A DNA stretch of 5,657 nucleotides from Planctomycetota bacterium (GTDB lineage Bacteria; Planctomycetota; Phycisphaerae; SM23-33; FEN-1343): NCBI GenBank assembly GCA_013203365.1, contig JABMQG010000148.1, forward strand, positions 1-5,657. Reading direction: 5' to 3'. Below, in pieces: positions 1-5,640 of the stretch. The first letter of the stretch is position 1; the number at the start of each line of letters is the position of its first letter. Made by a program: the position numbers and the translations under genes. The notes beneath the pieces are model-generated. The model worked only from the letters and a program-made list of their open reading frames with translations, did no database searches and was not told where the DNA came from.

Positions 1-732
1 GCCACGAGATGTGTTGATGAGATACGCCGTTTTCTTCATCCATGACAGCGATTCGGCGTTGATCATGTGCCGAGTTTCCTTCCCAAGCGGCGTGTGCAAC
101 GTCACGAAGTCGCTGCCCTGGCAGAGGCTCTTCAAGTCCACCGGTTCGACACCCAGTTCGCTCTTCCGCTGAGGCGACAGATATGGATCGTATACGAGAA
201 ACTTGACCCCGAAACCCGCCATCTTATGGTGCACTTGCGACCCGATTCGCCCGCAACCGACGATGCCTACGGTGGCCCCGTGAAGGCGGAAGATCGTTCC
301 AAGTGAACTGTAGTCCCACTGACCGCGAGCGACCGAAGCGTCAAAAACCTTTTTCGACCATGTAATCTTCCTGGCGCACGCCAGAATCATCGCGATAGCC
401 TGCTCCGACACCTCATGCTCGTAACAGTCCGGCAGGTATTCCAAAACGATCCCGCGCTTGGTCAACGCCTCCACGTCCACGTTGTCGTAGCCGGCACCGT
501 GGCGAATCACCAGCCGGCATTTCTCCCAGCCGGCGACCACAGCAGCGGTAATCTTCGCCATGTTCACCACGACGACGTCGGCATCACGCGTCACCCGAAC
601 CAGCTCATCCGCCCCGGCGGTCTTCAACTGGTGGCACTCGAAGTCCACACCACGTCGCGCCATCTCCTCGGCTTCCCAGTCCAGGTCGCTTTCGAGATGA
701 TCCGTAACGACAACTTTTATCTTGTCAGACAT
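1..732 (-). CDS. D-isomer specific 2-hydroxyacid dehydrogenase, CtBP-like (3' end outside window)
   Basis: NAD(P)-dependent oxidoreductase expected to interconvert a D-2-hydroxy acid and its 2-keto acid in the cytoplasm. I read 244 codons without a stop from the ATG at 732 to the window edge; family members are about 310-340 residues, so roughly the last quarter is missing. Seen: the substrate-domain segment RHGAGYDNVD (77-86), the nucleotide-binding glycine loop GIVGCGRIG (156-164) followed by the acidic strand end VYDPY (180-184), the family block HTPLGKETRHMIN (213-225), and LINTSRG (238-244), whose Arg243 corresponds to the catalytic arginine. The catalytic Glu and His lie beyond the edge. 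The stretch TWSKKVFDASVARGQWDY (124-141) before the glycine loop and the YDPYLS signature resemble the C-terminal-binding-protein-like branch rather than classical SerA; this is a judgement from memory of the family. The start is supported by a GGAGAGG site 8 bases upstream. The gene is divergent from the TetR regulator and may be its target. The substrate is unknown. Confidence 0.93.
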   Translation of the reverse strand, partial: MSDKIKVVVTDHLESDLDWEAEEMARRGVDFECHQLKTAGADELVRVTRDADVVVVNMAKITAAVVAGWEKCRLVIRHGAGYDNVDVEALTKRGIVLEYLPDCYEHEVSEQAIAMILACARKITWSKKVFDASVARGQWDYSSLGTIFRLHGATVGIVGCGRIGSQVHHKMAGFGVKFLVYDPYLSPQRKSELGVEPVDLKSLCQGSDFVTLHTPLGKETRHMINAESLSWMKKTAYLINTSRG

Positions 733-740
733 CTGGCCAA

Positions 741-748
741 ACCTCTCC
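741..748 (-). promoter_or_regulatory. Ribosome binding site of the dehydrogenase
   Basis: Read on the minus strand this is GGAGAGGT, a strong Shine-Dalgarno match 8 bases before the ATG at 732. It fixes the start of the partial dehydrogenase. I could not find a convincing -35/-10 pair for this gene between here and 890. Confidence 0.75.
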
Positions 749-879
749 GCTGATGAAAAACGATCTCCATAACCAGCCGGCAGCCTGCTGAACCAGACAA
801 CCAGCCCAACGAATCGCGATGATACTAACGCCGACAGAGACGCGGGGCAATCAAAAAACACCAGTCAGGTGATTTATTA

Positions 880-909
880 TTGACTACAAGTAACCCAATA
901 GTGTATTGT
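880..909 (+). promoter_or_regulatory. Candidate sigma-70-type promoter for the TetR-oxidoreductase operon
   Basis: TTGACT (880-885, five of six consensus bases) and TATTGT (904-909, four of six) are separated by 18 bases, in an AT-rich patch of an otherwise GC-rich window. Transcription would begin near 915-918, leaving about 45 bases of leader before the regulator ATG at 961. The match is by eye and the sigma-factor preferences of this host are unknown. Confidence 0.45.
896..908. promoter_or_regulatory. Candidate repressor operator (palindrome over the -10 box)
   Basis: CAATA-GTG-TATTG is a perfect inverted repeat with 5-base arms and a 3-base centre. It overlaps the putative -10 box (904-909), where a TetR dimer would block transcription. 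A further TATTG half-site lies at 878-882, overlapping the -35 box. The location next to a TetR gene supports an autoregulatory operator, but the arms are short and chance symmetry in an AT-rich stretch is possible. Confidence 0.4.
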
Positions 910-912
910 TGT

Positions 913-930
913 GCGATACGCTAATGTCGC
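913..930. promoter_or_regulatory. Weaker imperfect inverted repeat downstream of the promoter
   Basis: GCGATA (913-918) and TGTCGC (925-930) form an imperfect inverted repeat, with five of six pairs matched across a 6-base centre. It sits at the expected transcription start, so it is an alternative or second operator for the TetR regulator. It is weaker evidence than the 896-908 palindrome. Confidence 0.2.
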
Positions 931-946
931 CTCTAGTCGGCCTGTC

Positions 947-951
947 AGGGA
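947..951 (+). promoter_or_regulatory. Ribosome binding site of the TetR regulator
   Basis: AGGGA lies 9 bases before the ATG at 961 and supports that start. It is a moderate Shine-Dalgarno match. Confidence 0.5.
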
Positions 952-960
952 ACCGCATCC

Positions 961-1638
961 ATGGGCAAGACAACCAACCACAAACGCCACAGAAATGCAC
1001 AACTCAGCAAAAACCGACTGTTGGAATCGGCCATCGAGGTATTCGCCCGACTCGGCCCAAACGCCGCATCCGTCGAGGAGATATGCCGCAAAGCTGACCT
1101 GAACAAGCGCATGGCATATCACTACTTCGGCTCCAAGGCCGCTCTCTACCGCCAGGCCCTGGCCGTGGTCTACGATAAGTTCTTCCAACTGGAAGTCTCA
1201 CTCGGAACCATGCTCCTGCCGGCCGAGCAACTGCTCGAAACCCTTGTCAGCAGGTATTACCAGTTCCTCAAGGACCATCCCGCCTTCGTCCGGATGATTT
1301 CCTACGAAAACCTCAACCAAGGCCACACCGCCAGACAACTGAACCTCCGAGGCCAAAAGGCCCCGGTCATCACGGCCATTCAATTGGCCCTCCAAAAAGG
1401 CCAGGCCGAAGGCCGCTTCCGCCAGGATATCGACGCCAAACAATTGCTCGTAAGTATCTTCTCGCTTTGCTTTTTCCACTTCTCCAACCGGTACACCATG
1501 AAACAACTGGTCGGCACAGCCGCCACAACATCGGCCGCAATGAACGCACGAGTCAGGCACGTGGTCGACTTGCTCCTGAACGGCATCACCCATGAACAGG
1601 CCCCGAACCGACCACCCGATAAACAACTACAACCATAA
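961..1638 (+). CDS. TetR/AcrR-family transcriptional regulator
   Basis: A 225-residue DNA-binding regulator, a normal length for TetR proteins, which act as dimers and usually repress until a small ligand binds the C-terminal domain. Seen: a basic N-terminal tail (1-18), then the TetR helix-turn-helix domain at about 17-66, with LLESAIEVFARLGPNAASVEEIC (20-42) leading into the recognition helix and the hallmark YHYFGSKAALYRQAL (53-67). The helical C-terminal part (about 80-207) is less conserved, as usual; the block HPAFVRMISYENLNQG (106-121) recalls the RutR-like branch of the family, but this does not identify the ligand. The last 15 or so residues are proline- and glutamine-rich and probably disordered. 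It is divergent from the dehydrogenase and precedes the oxidoreductase by 16 bases, so it probably controls its own operon and perhaps the dehydrogenase. The family call is firm; the regulon and ligand are not known. Confidence 0.93.
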   Translation: MGKTTNHKRHRNAQLSKNRLLESAIEVFARLGPNAASVEEICRKADLNKRMAYHYFGSKAALYRQALAVVYDKFFQLEVSLGTMLLPAEQLLETLVSRYYQFLKDHPAFVRMISYENLNQGHTARQLNLRGQKAPVITAIQLALQKGQAEGRFRQDIDAKQLLVSIFSLCFFHFSNRYTMKQLVGTAATTSAAMNARVRHVVDLLLNGITHEQAPNRPPDKQLQP

Positions 1639-1642
1639 TTCC

Positions 1643-1647
1643 GGGAG
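1643..1647 (+). promoter_or_regulatory. Ribosome binding site deciding the oxidoreductase start
   Basis: GGGAG is placed 7 bases before the ATG at 1655, in the 16-base gap after the regulator stop (1636-1638). It favours this ATG over the in-frame ATG at 1592, which lies inside the regulator gene and would add 21 residues with no family similarity. Confidence 0.65.
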
Positions 1648-1654
1648 TAAAGCC

Positions 1655-2725
1655 ATGCAGCCGCTTGGACTGGGTATCATTGGCCTGCATCACCAACACC
1701 CTCGATGGTACCACGCGCTTTGGAATAATCTGCCTCAGTACATGCCCCTGGCAGTCGCCGAGGCCGATGAGGCATTCCTGGCCGAAGAGAATGAATTCTT
1801 CCAACTCGCCCCCTATGCGAACTACAGCGCGCTTCTCGACCGCGATGACATCGACGTGGTAATAATCTGGCTGCCACACAGCCAAATGCCCGCCGCCGTC
1901 GCAGCAGCAGCCGCCGCCGGCAAGCACGTAATCGTCGAAAAACCCGGAGCCGCCGACGTCGCCGGGCTCCAGCAGATCGTCGACACGGCCCGCCGACACC
2001 CGAAAATCAAGATCAGCTCGCCCTACTGCTGGAGAACGCACCCGGTAAGCGACATGCTGCGGTCCGCCGTCCAGGCCGGCCTGCTGGGGCCGATCAGGAC
2101 CATGGAAGGCCGACTCCAGGCCGGAGGCCCACACCGTTACCTACGCGACCACGCGCCTTGGATGCTTCAGGCCGGCCAGGGCGGCGGACCAATGTGGAAC
2201 CTTGGTGTGCACTGGATAGACTACTTCCGCTGGCTCACCAACCGGCAAATCGTCTCCGTCAGCGGCGTAAAGGTTACTCCGACCGGCCCGCCACAGCGAG
2301 ATATCGAAGACACCGCGCAGGCACTGCTTGTCTTCGAAGATGGGGCCACCGCAATGATCGAGGTAGGCTACGCACTGCCCGAGTCCTACCCAGGCAAACG
2401 CGATATATACCTGGCCTTCCGCGGAACGATCGGCGACGCCGTCTGGACACCAGCATGGGGCGGGGCCGAAGACGAACTGCTCATCGTCAGCGAGCATGAA
2501 AATGCCGGCGAAAACCGCTGCCGACGAATCCCAGTCCGGTCACAAAACATCCCCGGCTACGGCGGCCACATGGCCTGGCAATGGCTGAGCGACTTCGCAG
2601 AGGCCGTCCGCAACAACAGTCAACCCCTCGTCAGCCCTTATGATATGCTGGCCGCCGGCCGCGTGGCCGAGGCCTTCTACCGCTCCTGTGACACCGGATG
2701 CGCCGAAACGGTTCAAACACACTGA
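1655..2725 (+). CDS. Gfo/Idh/MocA-family NAD(P)-dependent oxidoreductase
   Basis: A 356-residue cytoplasmic dehydrogenase of the glucose-fructose oxidoreductase/inositol dehydrogenase/MocA superfamily, whose members oxidise or reduce sugars, cyclitols and sugar derivatives. Seen: an N-terminal Rossmann fold (about 4-120) with the family lysine motif EKPGA (95-99; Lys96 catalytic) after the strand ending VVIIWLPHS (68-76), and a C-terminal alpha/beta substrate domain carrying GGGPMWNLGVHWIDYF (176-191), with His186 and Asp189 at the active-site positions. Odd points: the dinucleotide loop reads GIIGLHHQHP (7-16) rather than GxGxxG, with His where the second Gly is expected, and Asn182 stands where Asp is common in the DxGxHxxD block. 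Start chosen by the ribosome site at 1643-1647 and because the Rossmann strand begins at once. It is co-transcribed, by spacing, with the TetR regulator. The family is sure; the substrate and cofactor preference cannot be told. Confidence 0.93.
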   Translation: MQPLGLGIIGLHHQHPRWYHALWNNLPQYMPLAVAEADEAFLAEENEFFQLAPYANYSALLDRDDIDVVIIWLPHSQMPAAVAAAAAAGKHVIVEKPGAADVAGLQQIVDTARRHPKIKISSPYCWRTHPVSDMLRSAVQAGLLGPIRTMEGRLQAGGPHRYLRDHAPWMLQAGQGGGPMWNLGVHWIDYFRWLTNRQIVSVSGVKVTPTGPPQRDIEDTAQALLVFEDGATAMIEVGYALPESYPGKRDIYLAFRGTIGDAVWTPAWGGAEDELLIVSEHENAGENRCRRIPVRSQNIPGYGGHMAWQWLSDFAEAVRNNSQPLVSPYDMLAAGRVAEAFYRSCDTGCAETVQTH

Positions 2726-2783
2726 CGCCAACCTCTCGGCAGTTGCCTCCCGACCGACAATATCCCCGGATTCTGCGAAAGGA

Positions 2784-2868
2784 GAGCCCCGCGCCGGCTG
2801 GGCGGCCGACGCGGGGTCGGGTGGAGCCTGCGCCGGTCGGGGTAAACCGGCTGGGACCGTTTCCGGTC
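2784..2868 (+). repeat. GC-rich hairpin cluster after the oxidoreductase gene
   Basis: Three successive hairpins. First: CCCCGCG (2787-2793) pairs with CGCGGGG (2810-2816), then one C/A mismatch, then CGGC (2795-2798) with GCCG (2805-2808), loop of 6. Second: GCCGGT (2832-2837) with ACCGGC (2846-2851). Third: GACCG (2855-2859) with CGGTC (2864-2868). The sequence also repeats directly: GAGCCCCGCGCCGG at 2784-2797 resembles GAGCCTGCGCCGG at 2824-2836, and CCGGCTGGG occurs exactly at 2794-2802 and 2847-2855. No T-run follows, so it is not a classical intrinsic terminator; it may stabilise the mRNA 3' end or be a short extragenic palindromic element. Confidence 0.5.
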
Positions 2869-2893
2869 ATTTGAAACCTACAATTCACCCCGA

Positions 2894-2940
2894 CAAAAGG
2901 CAAAAACACCCGACCATCAAACTCGACTTTTGCCGTTTTG
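2894..2940. repeat. Long AT-rich inverted repeat
   Basis: CAAAAGGCAAAA (2894-2905) is complementary to TTTTGCCGTTTTG (2928-2940) over 12 pairs with one bulged G at 2935 and a 22-base loop. It would form a stem in RNA from either strand. Its position between convergent genes suits a bidirectional terminator, though the stem is A/T-rich and the loop is large. It could also be a protein-binding site or a remnant. Confidence 0.4.
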
Positions 2941-2995
2941 AAGCAGGTAAAAAACCCATATACAGCAAGTACTTACGAGATTGCTCAGTTTATGC

Positions 2996-3018
2996 ACACC
3001 CTCGAAAACCGATGGTGT
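2996..3018. terminator. Candidate weak hairpin terminator between convergent genes
   Basis: ACACC (2996-3000) pairs with GGTGT (3014-3018); after a C/T mismatch, TCG (3002-3004) pairs with CGA (3010-3012) around a 5-base loop. On the plus strand it is followed by the AT-rich TCAAATAAT, not a true U-tract. A second, weaker stem, CCAAG (3029-3033) with CTTGG (3049-3053), is followed on the minus strand by the T-rich GATTATTTG and may serve the peptidase gene. Confidence 0.25.
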
Positions 3019-3095
3019 TCAAATAATCCCAAGCCATTTGCCGATAACCTTGGCAATTCCGAGGTTTTGCACCGCGGAAAACGGTAAAAGCCGAG

Positions 3096-4178
3096 CTAAA
3101 AAACCTTTACCTTGAAGCGCTCCCCCCTTTTTGTCCGAAGGGCCACAGCCGCCAGCAGCTCGGCAATGCGCTGCAAGTCACGCATGTCGATCATCTCGAC
3201 CGTGGTGTGCATGTACCGGTTCGGCAGGCTCAAAACGACGGACGGCACGCCGCCGTTCTTCGTGTAGATGCTCAGTGCGTTCGTGCCGCCGCTTATGCTG
3301 AATGCCTCGAACTGTAGCGGAATCTTCTCGGCCTTCGCCGCGGCCACAACGTGCTCGCTGAGTACCGGGTGATTCTCACGCCCAATCGACAGTGTGGGCC
3401 CCTCGCCCATCTTGACCTCGCCGTGCTCCTTGACGTCAATCCCGGGCGAATCGGTTGCGTGGGTTACGTCCACCACTACGGCGGCGTCGGGCTTTACATT
3501 GGCTACGTTCATCGCCGCCCCGGCCCCGCCAACTTCTTCCTGTACGCTGCTGCAAGCGTATATCGCGCAGTTGAGCTGTTTGCCCTTGCCCACATGCGCC
3601 TTGGCCAGACGCAAACCTTCAATCGCGCACCACGTGCCAACACGGTTGTCGAATGCCCGCGCGACGCTGACGTTCTTATTAAGCATCTCAAAATCGTACG
3701 CGAACGTAATCACGTCCCCGACCCGCACCTTCTTCTTGGCCTCCTTGCCGTCGCTGGCGCCAATGTCAACGAACAGCTCAGGCCACTTCGGCACTTTCTT
3801 CTCACCCTCACGAGGCAGCAGGTGAATCGCCGTGGCGCCCACTACGCCCTTTACGATCCCCTTGTTCGTGTGAATGTTCACTCGTTTTCCGCGGACCAGC
3901 GCTGGGTCCACACCGCCGATACGCTGAACGGAGATAAAGCCCTTCTCGTCAATGTACTTCACCATCATCCCCAGCTCGTCCGCGTGCCCGTCGAACATGA
4001 TCTTCGGGTCGCCGCCTGCGTTCAGCACGGCCACCGCGTTGCCGTAGGCGTCGGTGTGGACCTCGTCGGCGTACTGCCGGGCGTACTGGCACCATACCTT
4101 CTGACCAGGCGACTCAAACCCGCTTGGGGTCGGCGCAGATAATAGCTGTTTCAAGAATTCCAACGATTCCGTTCGCAT
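3096..4178 (-). CDS. M42-family metallopeptidase (aminopeptidase, FrvX/TET-like)
   Basis: A 360-residue cytoplasmic peptidase of family M42, whose members are dinuclear-metal aminopeptidases that trim peptides and often assemble into dodecamers; some are misannotated as endoglucanases. All expected active-site residues are seen: FDGHADELG (63-70; His65 metal ligand, Asp67), ARAFDNRVG (173-181; bridging Asp177), QEEVGGAGA (213-221; Glu214 general base, Glu215 ligand), VVVDVTHA (234-241; Asp237 ligand) and YMHTTVE (322-328; His324 ligand). Length is normal for the family. The glycine-rich block reads SGGTNALS (296-303), with Asn300 where I expect Asp in many members. There is no signal peptide. 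An in-frame ATG at 4202 would add 8 residues but has no ribosome site, whereas AAAGGA precedes the ATG at 4178. It lies 130 bases downstream of the fucosidase gene on the same strand; co-transcription is possible but not shown. Confidence 0.95.
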   Translation of the reverse strand: MRTESLEFLKQLLSAPTPSGFESPGQKVWCQYARQYADEVHTDAYGNAVAVLNAGGDPKIMFDGHADELGMMVKYIDEKGFISVQRIGGVDPALVRGKRVNIHTNKGIVKGVVGATAIHLLPREGEKKVPKWPELFVDIGASDGKEAKKKVRVGDVITFAYDFEMLNKNVSVARAFDNRVGTWCAIEGLRLAKAHVGKGKQLNCAIYACSSVQEEVGGAGAAMNVANVKPDAAVVVDVTHATDSPGIDVKEHGEVKMGEGPTLSIGRENHPVLSEHVVAAAKAEKIPLQFEAFSISGGTNALSIYTKNGGVPSVVLSLPNRYMHTTVEMIDMRDLQRIAELLAAVALRTKRGERFKVKVF

Positions 4179-4184
4179 TAGCGA

Positions 4185-4190
4185 TCCTTT
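4185..4190 (-). promoter_or_regulatory. Ribosome binding site deciding the M42 peptidase start
   Basis: Minus-strand AAAGGA ends 6 bases before the ATG at 4178. The alternative ATG at 4202 is preceded only by GGCCGGGTGTA, a poor match, so the shorter protein is preferred. Confidence 0.65.
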
Positions 4191-4258
4191 CGGTAAGTTC
4201 ATTACACCCGGCCGAGTTCACGACCCTTACATTTGGCGCCGTGCCATCGTCCTTTTTA

Positions 4259-4310
4259 AGGCCCATCAGTAAATTGCAGCAGCAGGCCAAGACACGCTTC
4301 TATCGGGCCT
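4259..4310. repeat. Short inverted repeat around the fucosidase 3' end
   Basis: AGGCCC (4259-4264) and GGGCCT (4305-4310) are perfectly complementary across 40 bases; the right arm overlaps the fucosidase stop codon (4309-4311). On the minus strand the second arm is followed by TAAAAAGG, not a T-run, so it does not look like a terminator. Possibly an mRNA structure between the two genes, possibly chance. Confidence 0.2.
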
Positions 4311-5562
4311 AGATGACCATAGTGGTCGCCCCGCCAACAAACTTGGGCTTAGCCTTGAATTCCAGCTTGATCACGGTTACGCCGGCCAACTTGTCCGGGC
4401 TGGTCCTCGGCAGGCCCTTCAGGATGAGACGGTACTTCGACTGCTCGAACTTGATGGGATTGCCCCCGGCAAGGAACGAAGCCTTCTCCAGCTTGGTCAC
4501 ATAGCCGCCTAAAGGCAGTTCCGTGCCAGGCCAGTTCCTGCACCAGAAGTAGACCGTCTTGCTCTTCTGCGAGCATTGCCCACACGCAGAGCAACCCAGG
4601 GCACAGCGATCGACCCTCCCGTACACAGCCTCCCCGTTGGTCTGTAGCCACTTGCCCACCGTCGTCAACGGCTCCACCGCCTCCGACGGCACCGAGCCGT
4701 CCGGCGTAGGACCAATGTTCAGCAGCAGGTTTCCCTGACTGCCCGCCGCAGTCCGAAGCATCTTGAGAATATCGCGGGCACTCACGCCGTCAGACGCAGC
4801 CGAAGGCATGTAGCCCCATGATGTGTCGTTGAACGTCATGCAGGCTTCCCAACCGCGACCCTCCGCCGCCGCCTTCACCTCACCCTCGGGGGTGGAAAAG
4901 TCCTCGTCCAACTGCGACCGGTCGTTAATGATGATGTGCGGCTGCAAAGAGCGAGCCATCTTGTTCATCTTCAGACTTTCCCATTGCTCGGGCGTCTTAA
5001 GCGGCCAGGATACGTCGTACCATAAAATGTCAATTCTGCCGTAGTTTGACATCAGCTCCCGCACGCACCCGTGGGTAAAGTCGACGAACCGCCGCCGTGC
5101 CGCTTCGTCCTTGGCACAAATGGCGCCGTCTGGATGATGCCAGTCCATCAGCGAGTAGTAAAAGCCGATCTTCAGGCCAAACTCCCGGCAGGCTTCGACG
5201 TATTCCCGCACGAGATCGCGCTTCGGACCGCGCCTCACCGCGTTGAAGTCCGTCTGCTTCGTATCCCACAGACAGAAACCCTCGTGGTGCTTGGTGGTCA
5301 TCACCATGTACTTCATACCCGCCTTCTTCGCCAGACGGGCCCAGTCACGCATCGGCCGCCGCTTTGGCCGCCACGTGTCGGCCAGCTTCGCGTAATCGTC
5401 CTTCTCGATGCACTCCAGGTGCATCGCCCACTCGTGCCGGCCGAGCTGCGAATACAGCCCCCAATGCACGAACATCCCGAATCGACTATCGTGCCACCAC
5501 TTCATCCGCCGCGGTCTTGACCTGGCCACTTCCGCCAGGTATTTCGTCTTCTCATCCGCCAT
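4309..5562 (-). CDS. Alpha-L-fucosidase, glycoside hydrolase family 29
   Basis: A 417-residue retaining hydrolase expected to release L-fucose from fucosylated glycans. Seen: the barrel opening FGMFVHWGLYS (28-38), TTKHHEGFCLWD (89-100) with the active-site His pair, the nucleophile region IDILWYD (177-183; Asp183), candidate acid/base residues in TPEGE (Glu226) and in WEACM (Glu239) before the signature SWGY (248-251), GNLLLNIGPTPDG (277-289) at the end of the barrel, and a C-terminal beta-sandwich (about 315-417) with CRNWPG. The SWGY region resembles GH29 enzymes of the B type, but I cannot settle the subfamily. Odd: four Cys in CALGCSACGQC (320-330), at a place where relatives usually have Trp or other residues. 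The ATG at 5562 has a strong ribosome site. An ATG at 5634 or GTG at 5646 would add 24 or 28 residues including a hydrophobic stretch (see findings). The family call is firm; the start is about 60% sure. Confidence 0.94.
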   Translation of the reverse strand: MADEKTKYLAEVARSRPRRMKWWHDSRFGMFVHWGLYSQLGRHEWAMHLECIEKDDYAKLADTWRPKRRPMRDWARLAKKAGMKYMVMTTKHHEGFCLWDTKQTDFNAVRRGPKRDLVREYVEACREFGLKIGFYYSLMDWHHPDGAICAKDEAARRRFVDFTHGCVRELMSNYGRIDILWYDVSWPLKTPEQWESLKMNKMARSLQPHIIINDRSQLDEDFSTPEGEVKAAAEGRGWEACMTFNDTSWGYMPSAASDGVSARDILKMLRTAAGSQGNLLLNIGPTPDGSVPSEAVEPLTTVGKWLQTNGEAVYGRVDRCALGCSACGQCSQKSKTVYFWCRNWPGTELPLGGYVTKLEKASFLAGGNPIKFEQSKYRLILKGLPRTSPDKLAGVTVIKLEFKAKPKFVGGATTMVI

Positions 5563-5568
5563 TTGCGG

Positions 5569-5575
5569 CTCCCTT
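5569..5575 (-). promoter_or_regulatory. Ribosome binding site favouring the short fucosidase
   Basis: Minus-strand AAGGGAG lies 6 bases before the ATG at 5562, close to ideal. The upstream ATG at 5634 has only weak purine runs before it. This is the main reason for choosing the shorter form. Confidence 0.6.
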
Positions 5576-5611
5576 GTCAGAGAAATGACCAAGATAAAGG
5601 ACAAAAGTAAG

Positions 5612-5640
5612 AGTACACATTGCCTTATGGGCATTGTCAG
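5612..5640 (-). promoter_or_regulatory. Candidate promoter of the fucosidase gene
   Basis: On the minus strand CTGACA (5640-5635, five of six bases of the -35 consensus) and TGTACT (5617-5612, four of six of the -10 consensus) are 17 bases apart. Transcription would start near 5605, about 43 bases before the ATG at 5562. The -35 box lies within a GGCA-N7-TGCC inverted repeat (5644-5630), a possible regulator site. If this promoter is real, the longer fucosidase start at 5634 cannot be used from it. Confidence 0.3.

Larger units (their letters stand above)
2726..3095. other. Structured intergenic region between convergent genes
   Basis: These 370 bases separate the 3' ends of the oxidoreductase (plus) and the M42 peptidase (minus). 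I see no credible gene: open frames here lack ribosome sites and family similarity. The first part (to about 2870) is GC-rich and full of short inverted and direct repeats; the rest is noticeably richer in A and T. The hairpins are listed separately. Both flanking genes need to end here, so bidirectional termination is the likeliest role. Confidence 0.6.

Noticed and set aside
67..753. Plus-strand open frames at 67-306 and 415-753.
   Set aside because: They lie opposite the partial dehydrogenase, which reads cleanly over 244 codons with strong family motifs; the plus frames show none.
771..804. Three AACCAG repeats (771, 791, 799) and a CAGC-CT-GCTG palindrome (781-790) upstream of the dehydrogenase.
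   Set aside because: The units are short, unevenly spaced and not placed on a recognisable promoter; chance is a sufficient explanation.
1586..2134. A 182-codon minus-strand frame opposite the regulator end and oxidoreductase start.
   Set aside because: It is antisense to two genes with clear motifs and has no family similarity that I recognise.
2640..3026. A 128-codon plus-strand frame spanning the oxidoreductase 3' end and the intergenic region.
   Set aside because: It begins inside the oxidoreductase in another frame, has no ribosome site, and runs through the hairpin cluster with a low-complexity, unfamily-like translation.
3284..3290. Asn in the peptidase block SGGTNALS where many M42 members have Asp.
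   Set aside because: All metal ligands and the general base are intact, and I cannot tell from memory how rare this substitution is; it may be normal for this branch.
3351..4142. A 263-codon open frame on the plus strand opposite the M42 peptidase gene.
   Set aside because: It is antisense to a gene with a complete set of M42 metal ligands, has no recognisable family motif, and its openness is explained by GC-rich codon bias on the other strand.
3096..5562. A fucosidase-peptidase pair as a dedicated glycoprotein-degrading system.
   Set aside because: The 130-base gap, the apparently cytoplasmic peptidase and the lack of transporters or further hydrolases in the window make this no more than adjacency.
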